A program made the position numbers and the translations under genes. From Alphaproteobacteria bacterium (GTDB lineage Bacteria > Pseudomonadota > Alphaproteobacteria > Reyranellales > Reyranellaceae), in NCBI GenBank assembly GCA_017308235.1, contig JAFKFL010000007.1:1-64000 (forward strand): DNA of 64,000 bases, read 5' to 3'. Below are positions 54,646-63,222 of the stretch, in pieces. The stretch's first letter is position 1. Every line of letters begins with the position of its first letter. The notes below the pieces were generated by a model. The model was not told the origin of the DNA, searched no databases, and saw only the letters and a program-made list of their open reading frames with translations.

Positions 54646-55580
54646 GTCGTCTTGTCCGGCCTGAGGTAGAGCGCCATCGCCAGGATCAGCAGAGCCAGCG
54701 GCGGCACCATGGTAAGCGCGATCGCGGCACCCTGGCCGAACTGGCCGCCGGTCATCGCGATGTCGAAGGCGTAGGTGGCGAAGACCTGGGTGGCGTTGGC
54801 CGGTCCGCCGTGGGTCAGCACGTAGATCAGCTGGAAGTCGGCGAAGGTGAAGATCACCGAGAACATGGTGACGATGAAGATCACCGGCTTCATCAGCGGC
54901 AGGGTGACGAAGCGGAAGCGGTCCCAGGTGGTGGCGCCGTCGATCGTCGCCGCCTCGTAGAGCTCGGGCGAGATGGTCTGCAGGCCGGCCAGCAGCGTGA
55001 TGGCGTAGAACGGCAGGCCGCGCCACACGTTGACGACGATCAGCGAGCCCATCGCGAGGTGTGGGTTGCCGAGCCAGCTCGGGCCGGGCGGGGTGACCAG
55101 GTTGAGCGCGACCAATGTCCAGTTCACGATGCTGAAGGCGGGATCGAGGATCCACTGCCAGGCGATGGTCGACAGCACGGTCGGCACGATGAACGGCAGC
55201 AGCAGCAGCGCGCGCGTGAGGTTCTTGAATCGGAAGTCCTGGTTCATCACCAGGGCGAGGCCGAGGCCGCCGAACATCTTCAGCAGCGTCGCCACTGCGG
55301 TGTAGACGAAGGTGTTGAGCACGACCTGCCAGAACACCGGGTCGTGCCAGGCCTGCACGTAGTTCGCGAAGCCGATGAACGTGCCTTCGCTCGCGACCGG
55401 CCGGTTCATCAGGCTGAGCCAGATGCCGTAGAAGAACGGATAGCCGACCAGCGCCGCCAGGAAAAGCACCGGCGGCGTCACCATCAGCCAGCTGAAGACG
55501 TTGGGCTGCTCGAACCAGCGGCCAAGCGAGAACGCCGGCCGCCGGTACGAGAGTGCCGGCGCGAGCGAAGGCGCGGTCAT
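54642..55580 (-). CDS. Carbohydrate-type ABC transporter permease (MalF-like)
   Basis: 312 residues with six helices and the EAA loop ELYEAATIDGATTWDRFRFVTLPLMKPV. FSWLMVTPPVLFLAALVGYPFFYGIWLS is the usual first-helix region. Start at 55580 (MTAPSLAPALSYRRP); the open frame above overlaps the binding-protein gene. It begins five bases after that gene's stop and ends in an ATGA overlap with the second permease. No ATP-binding subunit gene is present in the visible operon. Confidence 0.9.
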   Translation of the reverse strand: MTAPSLAPALSYRRPAFSLGRWFEQPNVFSWLMVTPPVLFLAALVGYPFFYGIWLSLMNRPVASEGTFIGFANYVQAWHDPVFWQVVLNTFVYTAVATLLKMFGGLGLALVMNQDFRFKNLTRALLLLPFIVPTVLSTIAWQWILDPAFSIVNWTLVALNLVTPPGPSWLGNPHLAMGSLIVVNVWRGLPFYAITLLAGLQTISPELYEAATIDGATTWDRFRFVTLPLMKPVIFIVTMFSVIFTFADFQLIYVLTHGGPANATQVFATYAFDIAMTGGQFGQGAAIALTMVPPLALLILAMALYLRPDKTT

Positions 55581-55585
55581 TTGCC

Positions 55586-56875
55586 CTACGCCGTCTTGTA
55601 GATCTGCTGCAGCTGCGCCTTGGCTTCGGCGATCACGTCCTTGGTCGACTTGCCCGTGCACGCCTTGGCGAACATGTCGATCACGACGTACTTCGCGATG
55701 GTCTCCGACTGCGCGCGGCTGAGCGGTGCCGGCCAGCCCGGCAGATGCGCGCTCGCCGTCGCGTCCCGGAACGGGATGTTGCGCGGCTCGACCTTCCACA
55801 TCGCCGCGTCGTCGTATTTGTGCAGGAACGGCTGGTAGTAGGTGACGGCGATGTCATACCACGGACCGAGCTGCTCGGGTTTCATCAGCCAGCGCAGGAA
55901 ATCCTTCGCCACCTGCTTGTCGGGCGTGTGCGCGAAGATCGCATGGGCCTGCGGGTTGAGCATGTGGAAGCGGCCCTTCGGCCCCTTCGGGTTCTGCGAC
56001 TGGTCGATCACCTTGGCCATCTCGGGGAAGTCCTTCTTGGCCGCCCACAGGATCGACTCGGCGTTGTTGGTGCAGGAGATCTGCTCCGACAGGAACGCCT
56101 TGTTGTTGCTGACGTCGGTCCAGGCCAGGCAGTCCTCGAGCATCGTCTCCTTGTAGAGCCGGCGGCAGTAGTCGACCGCGCGCGCTGTCTCGTCGGAATC
56201 GATCACGATCGTCTTGCCGTCGGCCTCGACCTCGCGGCCGCCGTACGACCACAGCAGCGGATAGAGCCAGCCATGGTTGTCACCGAAGCCATGGCCGAGC
56301 TCGAAGCCGAATGGATGGCCGTTCTTCTTGAGCTTGATGCCGGCCTCGAGCAACTCGTCCCAGGTGTCGGGGAACTTCTCGTAGCCCGCTTCCTTGAACC
56401 AGTCGGTGCGCCAGTTCATCAACTGGCCGATATTGGCGTAAGGGATCGCCTTCCACTTGCCGTTCACGACGACGGCTTCCTTGGCGTTGTCGTACCAGCC
56501 GCCCGAGTCCTTGCCGATCTCCTCGGCGATGTCGCTCACGTCGATGAGCTTCTCATCGAACAGGTAGGCCCAGTTGAAGCCGACCGTGCTCATATCGGGC
56601 CCGGTGCCGTTCTCGGCCGCGGTAGTGACGCGAGTCAGCAGGCCGCCGACGGAGACGATGTCGTAGTTGACCTTGACGCCCGTCGCTTTCTCGTAGGCGG
56701 CGGCAAGCTTGTTCTTGAAGAAAGCATCGAACGGCGGGATGAACGAACTCTCGTGCATCATCGTCAAGGCTCTTGGTGCGGCCCTCACGATCGATGGCGC
56801 CATCAGGGTGCCTGCGGCACCTAACGCTGTACGCTTAAGGAACTCTCTACGCGAACCACGGGATACGCTGATCAT
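55586..56875 (-). CDS. ABC transporter substrate-binding protein, sugar type, Tat signal
   Basis: 429 residues, family 1 extracellular solute-binding protein. The N-terminus has SRREFLKRTALGAAGTLM, a twin-arginine signal (RR-x-FLK) with cleavage after IVRA. Body motifs include YEKATGVKVNYDIVSVGG, MSTVGFNWAYLFDEKLIDVS and FPDTWDELLEAG, as in sugar-binding proteins of the CUT1 family. GGGAGG lies five bases upstream of the ATG at 56875. It is the first gene of the importer operon. Confidence 0.9.
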   Translation of the reverse strand: MISVSRGSRREFLKRTALGAAGTLMAPSIVRAAPRALTMMHESSFIPPFDAFFKNKLAAAYEKATGVKVNYDIVSVGGLLTRVTTAAENGTGPDMSTVGFNWAYLFDEKLIDVSDIAEEIGKDSGGWYDNAKEAVVVNGKWKAIPYANIGQLMNWRTDWFKEAGYEKFPDTWDELLEAGIKLKKNGHPFGFELGHGFGDNHGWLYPLLWSYGGREVEADGKTIVIDSDETARAVDYCRRLYKETMLEDCLAWTDVSNNKAFLSEQISCTNNAESILWAAKKDFPEMAKVIDQSQNPKGPKGRFHMLNPQAHAIFAHTPDKQVAKDFLRWLMKPEQLGPWYDIAVTYYQPFLHKYDDAAMWKVEPRNIPFRDATASAHLPGWPAPLSRAQSETIAKYVVIDMFAKACTGKSTKDVIAEAKAQLQQIYKTA

Positions 56876-57042
56876 AGCTGCCTCCCTATCGACGTATTAG
56901 TTGCGCGAACCATACCCGAGGTGGGGGACGCTGGCCATCCGCAGAATGCGTCACATGGCGGTGATTGCACGAACGCGCGCGTTTGTCGCAAATCGACCTG
57001 TCGTGCAGCTCTGGTCTTCCAAACTCCTGGTGGGCGCGGGAT

Positions 57043-58779
57043 CTAGGTGTTTGAGGTGCGCAGAGTCGCGGTCTTCTCCGCATCAATATTGCGCCCGTTG
57101 ACAGCGATCGCGACACCATAGTCACGCTCTGCCGCTGACGCGCTTACGATGCCGTCGCGCACGTCGCGCAGCACGCGGGCGGGGTTTCGCGTCCTGGCAT
57201 CGCCGTAGCCGCCGCCGCCTGGTGACAGGGCGCGATAAGTGGCGGGACCGTGGCGTACGACACCGTACTTGGGGGCCTGGATCTTTTTGCCATCGGCAAG
57301 AGTCAGGATCACCTCGCCGCCCGACCCGGCACGGCCGCCGGCCGAGCCGAAGCTCGACGGCGCGCCGACGCCCTCGCCGCGAAAGGCGTAGTCGGCCGGC
57401 GTGAACATCTCGACCTCGTAGTCGCAGCCCGCACCGCCACGGAACCGGCCGGGGCCGGCCGTATCGCACCGGAGTTCCTGCCGCTTGAAGCGAACGGGAT
57501 AGAGCTGCTCGTAGGTCTCGAGGTTGGGCAGCGTCAGGCCGCCCAACGTGATCAGGTGGCCAATCAGGTGGAAACCGTCCCGACCCTCGACGCCACCGCC
57601 CGCCGGCGCGCCTGCCCATTGATACATGACGTAACGCCCGCCATCCGGCCTCAAGCCGGCCGTTACCGAGTGTACCGCCTTGGACCAGCCGGCCGACGCG
57701 AGCTCGGGCAGGGCCTGTCCGAGCGCCTTCCACATCACGTGCACGATCTCGTGCGCGACGAAGACCGTGTTCATGGTCATTGGCGCCGGCGCGCGGGCGT
57801 TGACCAGCGTGCCTTCAGGCAGGCGGATCTCGACGCTGCGGAAAGCACCTTCATTTTTGGGCAAGTCGGGCTCGAAGAAGGAAGCGAGCGCCATGAACAC
57901 GGCCGAGGTCGAGTTGGCGACCGAGCTGTTCTTGAAGCCCTGCACCTGCGGGGAGGTGCCTGCGAAATCGACGACCAGCCGGCGGTCCTTGACCGTCAGC
58001 GTCACGACGATGCGGCCGTCGATCGGACCGAAGCAATCGTTATCGACCGTTTCCTCGGCGCGCCAGGCGCCCTCGGCGAGGCGATCGATGCAGCCCTGGA
58101 AACGACGGTCGGCATGGGCGAGCACGCCTTCGAAGAACTCTCCGGCGCGCTCGACACCCAGCTCCTCGACCAGCAACGTCAGCCGTTCCGCCCCGATGCG
58201 GGTCGAGCCGATCATGGCGTGCAGGTCGCCTTCGAGCGCCTCGGGCAGGCGCGTGTTCAAGAGCAGCAGGCGCCAGAGGTCGGCGCGTGTCTTGCCGTTC
58301 TCGATCAACTTCAGCACCGGCAGGCGGATGCCTTCGTGGAAGATCTCCGTCGCCGCCGAATTGTAGGTGCCGGCGGCGCCGCCGCCGATGTCGGCCTGGT
58401 GGGCGCGGTTGCAGGCGAAAGCAACCAACTTGCCTGCGACGAAGACCGGACGCGCGATCACCCAGTCCGGCAGGTGGTTGCCGCCGGCGGTATAGGGATC
58501 GTTGAGGAGGAACACATCCTCTGGCGCGATGGCGTCCTTGAAGTCGCGCAGGATGGCGCGCACGGCGAAACCACCGCCGCCGGTGTGGATCGGGATGCCG
58601 TCGGCCTGGCTGATCAGCGTGCCGCGCGCGTCGGCGATGAAGCAGGAGAAGTCGTGGCTCTGGCTGAAGATCGGCGAGCGCGCCGTGCGGGTCATCACCC
58701 AACCCATCTGCAGCGAGATATGGTCGAGCCGGTTCTGCACCAGGGCGAGCGTTACGGGATCGAGTGCGTCCGCGGTCAT
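57043..58779 (-). CDS. Hydantoinase B / oxoprolinase family protein
   Basis: 578 residues matching PF02538: DPVTLALVQNRLDHISLQMGW, SQSHDFSCFIADARG, DVFLLNDPYTAGGNHLPDW and the late APSSFGSAGGRAGS and LSPGGGGYGDA. Together with HyuA it forms an ATP-dependent 5-membered-lactam or carboxylase-type enzyme (5-oxoprolinase, N-methylhydantoinase or acetone carboxylase relatives). Its ATG at 58779 overlaps the HyuA stop as ATGA, so the subunits are made together. Substrate not determinable. Confidence 0.9.
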   Translation of the reverse strand: MTADALDPVTLALVQNRLDHISLQMGWVMTRTARSPIFSQSHDFSCFIADARGTLISQADGIPIHTGGGGFAVRAILRDFKDAIAPEDVFLLNDPYTAGGNHLPDWVIARPVFVAGKLVAFACNRAHQADIGGGAAGTYNSAATEIFHEGIRLPVLKLIENGKTRADLWRLLLLNTRLPEALEGDLHAMIGSTRIGAERLTLLVEELGVERAGEFFEGVLAHADRRFQGCIDRLAEGAWRAEETVDNDCFGPIDGRIVVTLTVKDRRLVVDFAGTSPQVQGFKNSSVANSTSAVFMALASFFEPDLPKNEGAFRSVEIRLPEGTLVNARAPAPMTMNTVFVAHEIVHVMWKALGQALPELASAGWSKAVHSVTAGLRPDGGRYVMYQWAGAPAGGGVEGRDGFHLIGHLITLGGLTLPNLETYEQLYPVRFKRQELRCDTAGPGRFRGGAGCDYEVEMFTPADYAFRGEGVGAPSSFGSAGGRAGSGGEVILTLADGKKIQAPKYGVVRHGPATYRALSPGGGGYGDARTRNPARVLRDVRDGIVSASAAERDYGVAIAVNGRNIDAEKTATLRTSNT

Positions 58780-60815
58780 GGGCGGGCTCCGATATGCACG
58801 AGGAAGTCGTCACGCGAGTCGATCTCGAGCCGATCGCGCGGACCGATGAAGGCGGTGGTGGTGCTCTCCTCGACCAGCAACGGTCCGTCGAGGATGCAGC
58901 CGGGCGTCAGATCGGCACCAATATAGACCGGCACGTCACGCCAGCCATGGACGGGGTCGAGCCAGACCTTGCGTGTCTCGCGCGGCTTGGGTGAGTCGAT
59001 GCGGCTGGGGCGTGCACTCGGTGGCGTCCAGTCGAGCGGATCGCGGCCGACCACGCGCAGCGCCGTAATGTCGATGCGGCCACCGGGCTGGATATGGCCA
59101 AACAGCCGCCGATGCTCGGCCTCGAAGGTGCGCCGCGCGGCGGCGGTATCGGTGGCCTTGAACGGCACGCGCACCGGCCACTGCTGGCCTTCATAGCGCA
59201 GGTCGATCTCTCGCTCGCGAATCGCAAATTCGCCGGCGCGGGCTTCGAGTTCGGCGAATGCCTGCTCGAGCGCCGTCATATCGACCTTATCGAGATCGGC
59301 GAGGAACACTTTCAGATAATCCTGCCGGATATCGGACTGCAGCATACCCATGGCGCAGAAGGCGCCCGCGGCACGCGGCAGTAGGGCGCGTCGACAGCCA
59401 AGCGCGCTTGCCACCATGCAGCCGTGCATCGGTCCGGCGCCGCCCGCCGCCACCAGGGTGAAGGTCGCGGGATTGTGGCCGCGCTCGATGCTGAGGCGCT
59501 CTACCGCGTGCAACAGGTTCTGCTCGAGCAGACGGATAACGCCCGCTGCGGCTTCCTCGACCGAAAGGCCGAGCAGCTTGGCGAGCTTACTCTCAATGGC
59601 CGTGCGGGCGAGGCGAGCATCGAGTGTCACGCCGCCCGCCAAGGGCCCCGACCGCAAGCGGCCCAGCACGAGCTGCGCGTCCGTGACGGTCGGATTCTCG
59701 CCGCCGAAGCCATAGGCCGCGGGACCCGGCCGCGCTCCCGCGCCTTGCGGCCCGACATGCAACAATCCCGCCGCGTCGACCCAGGCGATGGTCCCGCCGC
59801 CGGCGCCGACGGTATGGATTTCGACCGATGGCGTCGTGAGGTGATAGCCGTCGATCACCAAGGCGTCTGTCACGGGCACCTCGCCCTTGGCCATCACCAT
59901 GACATCGCAACTGGTGCCGCCGATCTCCATCGAGATCAGGTTCGCGGTCTCGCCTGGATCGGCGCAGCCTTTGAGCGCGCCGACACCTGCAGCGGGGCCT
60001 GACAGGACCAGCATCACCGGCCGAGCGGCGATTTGATCGACCGCAACGGCACCGCCATTGCTCTGCAGCAACAGGAGGGAACGCGGCAAGCCGAGTTGAC
60101 GGAGCTGCTCGTCGAGCGCCCGTAGATAACCGGTCACTTTCGGCGCGACATAGGCATTCACTACGGCTGTCGAGCCGCGCTCATACTCGCCCATTGTCGG
60201 CATGACGTCGCTCGACAGCGATACCCATTTGCCAAGCGACGTCGTGGCAAGACGTGCACCGACGTCCTGTTCGTGTGCGCCATTGAGGAAACTGTTGAAC
60301 AGGCAGACCGCGACCGATTCCACGCCTTCGTCCGAGAACTGCCGGGTGGCATCATCGACATCATCTAGCGAAAGCGGCGTCAGCTCCTTGCCATCGGCGT
60401 CGATGCGGCCGCGCACGGGCTGACGCAGGTAGCGCGGCACCAGCACTTCGGGAAAGGGTGCACGATGGTCCCATTGGTTCTCGCGGATGCCGCGGCGAAT
60501 CTCCAGGCTGTCGCGAAAGCCTTCGGTCGTGAGCATGCCGACCTTGGCGCCCTTCTTTTCCAGGATCGTGTTGGTGGCGACCGTCGAGCCATGCACGAAC
60601 AACGCACAGTCACGCAACAAGGCCGAGAGAGGCAGGTCGAACTGCTGGGCCGCGAGCCGCAGGACGTCGAGCACGCCCTGGCTGGGATCGGCCGGTACCG
60701 AGGGGGCTTTGAAGATGTGGACGCTGCCGGCGCTGTCGCGCAGGACCATATCGGTGAAGGTGCCGCCGACATCGACGCCGATGCGCCAAGGCCGAGCCAA
60801 GGGGTGAGAAGGCAT
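58776..60815 (-). CDS. Hydantoinase A / oxoprolinase family protein
   Basis: 679 residues (PF05378 plus PF01968). RIGVDVGGTFTDMVLRDS is the actin-like ATP-binding phosphate loop, HGSTVATNTILEKKGAKVGMLTTEGF the next conserved block, and SGPAAGVGALKG and MEIGGTSCDVMVM follow. ATP-dependent ring opening or carboxylation with HyuB is expected. Size and order are typical. Start at 60815 (MPSHPLARPWRIGVD). A 174-base gap separates it from the Ldh gene upstream; it holds GCGGTGACCGC (a short palindrome) but no clear terminator. Confidence 0.91.
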   Translation of the reverse strand: MPSHPLARPWRIGVDVGGTFTDMVLRDSAGSVHIFKAPSVPADPSQGVLDVLRLAAQQFDLPLSALLRDCALFVHGSTVATNTILEKKGAKVGMLTTEGFRDSLEIRRGIRENQWDHRAPFPEVLVPRYLRQPVRGRIDADGKELTPLSLDDVDDATRQFSDEGVESVAVCLFNSFLNGAHEQDVGARLATTSLGKWVSLSSDVMPTMGEYERGSTAVVNAYVAPKVTGYLRALDEQLRQLGLPRSLLLLQSNGGAVAVDQIAARPVMLVLSGPAAGVGALKGCADPGETANLISMEIGGTSCDVMVMAKGEVPVTDALVIDGYHLTTPSVEIHTVGAGGGTIAWVDAAGLLHVGPQGAGARPGPAAYGFGGENPTVTDAQLVLGRLRSGPLAGGVTLDARLARTAIESKLAKLLGLSVEEAAAGVIRLLEQNLLHAVERLSIERGHNPATFTLVAAGGAGPMHGCMVASALGCRRALLPRAAGAFCAMGMLQSDIRQDYLKVFLADLDKVDMTALEQAFAELEARAGEFAIREREIDLRYEGQQWPVRVPFKATDTAAARRTFEAEHRRLFGHIQPGGRIDITALRVVGRDPLDWTPPSARPSRIDSPKPRETRKVWLDPVHGWRDVPVYIGADLTPGCILDGPLLVEESTTTAFIGPRDRLEIDSRDDFLVHIGARP

Positions 60816-60989
60816 CCGGTCGAACTTACTCGAAGAGTTACAGAAGCGGCGATGCTAGTTGGTATTCGCCAGGCCATCTACATTCGCGAAGCTACCCACG
60901 TTCGAGAACCGGAATTGCCGTGAAGGCGGTGACCGCTTTCTCCGGAACCATCGATGGAAACTTGCGCAGGCTGCCTACGGTAACTGCGC

Positions 60990-62054
60990 CTAGTTGCCGA
61001 TGATCCAGGGCGCGCCTGCAGCGATCGCGATCTCGCGCACCTTTGCGAGCAGGTTGGGTCCGACGGGAATGCCGGTCTTCATGCGTTCGGCCGCGATGCG
61101 GCGCTCGGGGTCGCCCGCGACCTGAACCGGCTTTACGGGATCGGCAGGCTTGGTGGTGCGAAGCGTGTCGCAGAAGGTGGCGACGTCGGCCTTGAAGTCG
61201 GAGATGTCGCGGAACATGCCGGGATCGAGCGCCAGGAAGAAGTGGCCGATGTCGATCGGACCGGGCTTCGCGTTGCGCGTCGGGTCGGTCACCATCATGC
61301 CCCCCGACAAAGCCGAGCTCAGGATATTGACCATGGCGCCGAGCCCATATCCCTTGTGGCTGCTGCCTTCGGGCGTGCCGCCGAGCGGCGTCATGAAGCC
61401 GCCCTTGCTGACCTCCTTTGGATCGTTGCTGGGCTGGCCGTCCCTGGTGACCAGCCAGCCGGTCGGTGCCGGCATGTTCTCGTTCGCCTTGTTGCGGATC
61501 TTGCCGGCGGCCACGGTCGTGGTCGCCATGTCGAGCAGGAAGGGTTGGCCCGGCTTGCCGGGTGCCGCGAAGGCGATCGGATCGGTGCCGAGCCGCGCTT
61601 GCGCACCGTTGGTCGGCGCAACTTGGATGCCGCTCGCCGACGTTGTGACCATGCCGATCAGGTCCGACTCGACCGCCATCAGCGCATAGAAGCCGCAGGC
61701 GCCGAAGTGACCGGAGCTGCGCACGGCAGCAACGCCGATACCGGTCTTCTTCGCTTTCTCGATGGCGATCTCCATGCCGTGTCGAGCGTTGGGGTGGCCG
61801 AGGCCGCCACCGCCGTCGATCAGGACGGAGACCGGCGTCTCCTTCACGACCTTCGGTGTTGCACGCATGTCGAGCTTGTTGTTGCGCCGGCGTTCGTCGT
61901 ACGGCGGCACCATCGAAATGCCGTGCGTGTCGATGCCGTGCAGATCGGCCCAGCTCATGATTTCGGCGGTGCCGGCGGCGGTCGGCGCCGGCATGCCCCA
62001 CGCCTGGAGGATCAGCTCGAGTTGCTTGCGATGGGCCTCGTAGGACGCGGGCAT
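60990..62054 (-). CDS. Ldh-family NAD(P)-dependent malate/lactate/sulfolactate dehydrogenase
   Basis: 354 residues (PF02615). ADLHGIDTHGISMVPPYDERRR is the characteristic catalytic-His region, IDGGGGLGHPNARHGMEIAIE, RSSGHFGACGFYALMAV and MATTTVAAGKIRNKANE follow. The fold differs from classical lactate dehydrogenase. Members reduce 2-oxo acids (malate, sulfolactate, ureidoglycolate, 2-oxopantoate or imine acids). In this setting it may process an alpha-hydroxy acid released by the neighbouring lactonase or hydantoinase; this is inference. It starts 19 bases after the lactonase gene. Confidence 0.9.
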   Translation of the reverse strand: MPASYEAHRKQLELILQAWGMPAPTAAGTAEIMSWADLHGIDTHGISMVPPYDERRRNNKLDMRATPKVVKETPVSVLIDGGGGLGHPNARHGMEIAIEKAKKTGIGVAAVRSSGHFGACGFYALMAVESDLIGMVTTSASGIQVAPTNGAQARLGTDPIAFAAPGKPGQPFLLDMATTTVAAGKIRNKANENMPAPTGWLVTRDGQPSNDPKEVSKGGFMTPLGGTPEGSSHKGYGLGAMVNILSSALSGGMMVTDPTRNAKPGPIDIGHFFLALDPGMFRDISDFKADVATFCDTLRTTKPADPVKPVQVAGDPERRIAAERMKTGIPVGPNLLAKVREIAIAAGAPWIIGN

Positions 62055-62073
62055 TTGTTACTCCTGGTTAGAG

Positions 62074-63027
62074 CTAGCCACCTGCCACGCCCTGTGCCTC
62101 GACATAGAGTGCATAGACGGACTGGCTGGCGGTCATGAAAAGGCGGTTGCGCTTCCTGCCGCCGAAGCAGAGGTTGGCGCAGCGTTCGGGCAGGAGGATG
62201 CGGCCGATCAGGGTGCCGTCAGGCGCAAACACCGCGACGCCATCCTGTCCTTCGCCGCCCGAAAAGCCTGCCCACACATTGCCCTCGGTGTCGACGCGGA
62301 TACCGTCCGCGAAACCCGGCGAGGCGTCGAAGAACAATCTGCCGTTGACCGCCTTGCCGTCGGCCATGTCGTAGACACGCGTGGTGCGGGTGCCGTCCGG
62401 CGTGTCGACGACATAGAGCTTCGATTCGTCGGGCGAGAAGGCGAGCCCGTTCGGCCGCTCCATATCGCCGACCGCGATGGTGAGCTTTCCGGTCGCGGGA
62501 TCGAGCTTGTAGACGCGGTACGGCATCTCTTTCGGCGCCTTATCGCCCAGATAGTTGCCGCGGATGCCCGCGCCATTGTCGCTGAACCAGATCGTACCGT
62601 CGGACTTTACGATGACGTCGTTTGGCCCGGTGAGCCGCGTTCCCTCGAAGTTGTCGGCCAGCACCGTGATCGTGCCGTCGTGCTCGGTGCGGGTCAGCGT
62701 CCGGCTGCCGAGCTCGCAGGTGATCAGTCGACCCTTGCGGTCGCGTGTGTTGCCGTCGGGGTAGCCTGCGGGGTTGCGCAAGGTGGCGACCGCACCGGTG
62801 ATCTCATCCCAGCGCACCAGCGCATCGTTTGGGATGTCGGAGAACAGCAGGTAGCGGCCATCGCCGTAGTATGCCGGGCCCTCGGTAAATCGGAAGCCGG
62901 TGGCGATGCGTTCGATCGCGGCCATCGGCACCACCAAGTGCCGGAAGCGCTTATCGAGTGTGGCCACGTCGGGATCGGGATAGCGGATCGGCGCTGAAGA
63001 CTCCCAGCGCGATGGACCTTCAGCCAT
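62074..63027 (-). CDS. SMP-30/gluconolactonase family lactonase
   Basis: 317 residues, six-bladed beta-propeller (PF08450). TGFRFTEGPAYYGDGRYLLFSD carries the metal Glu, RLTGPNDVIVKSDGTIWFSD the central Asn-Asp, and FSPDESKLYVVDT and GFADGIRVDTEGNVWAG the final calcium-binding Asp. It hydrolyses a sugar or other lactone. GAGGAGT precedes the ATG at 63027; the frame is open to 63153 but without homology. Together with the Ldh gene downstream it fits a lactone-to-hydroxyacid-to-oxoacid route. Confidence 0.88.
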   Translation of the reverse strand: MAEGPSRWESSAPIRYPDPDVATLDKRFRHLVVPMAAIERIATGFRFTEGPAYYGDGRYLLFSDIPNDALVRWDEITGAVATLRNPAGYPDGNTRDRKGRLITCELGSRTLTRTEHDGTITVLADNFEGTRLTGPNDVIVKSDGTIWFSDNGAGIRGNYLGDKAPKEMPYRVYKLDPATGKLTIAVGDMERPNGLAFSPDESKLYVVDTPDGTRTTRVYDMADGKAVNGRLFFDASPGFADGIRVDTEGNVWAGFSGGEGQDGVAVFAPDGTLIGRILLPERCANLCFGGRKRNRLFMTASQSVYALYVEAQGVAGG

Positions 63028-63222
63028 AGGGGTACTCCTCTGAGCCCAAGTGGACACTGATACGCTGCGGTCTGCAAACCGCGGCGAACCGATCGGATTG
63101 AGAGAAATCGCATCATGAAAATCGACTTCACGGGCAAGAAGGCCCGTTAACACCGCTCGACGTCGATAGATGACCGGCCAGACGATTGCCGTGGCGGGCG
63201 CTCAGGGTCTTTAATGGTGGCC

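Noticed and set aside
57250-58926. 558-codon plus-strand frame under hyuB
   Set aside because: Antisense to HyuB; no ribosome site, shadow composition.
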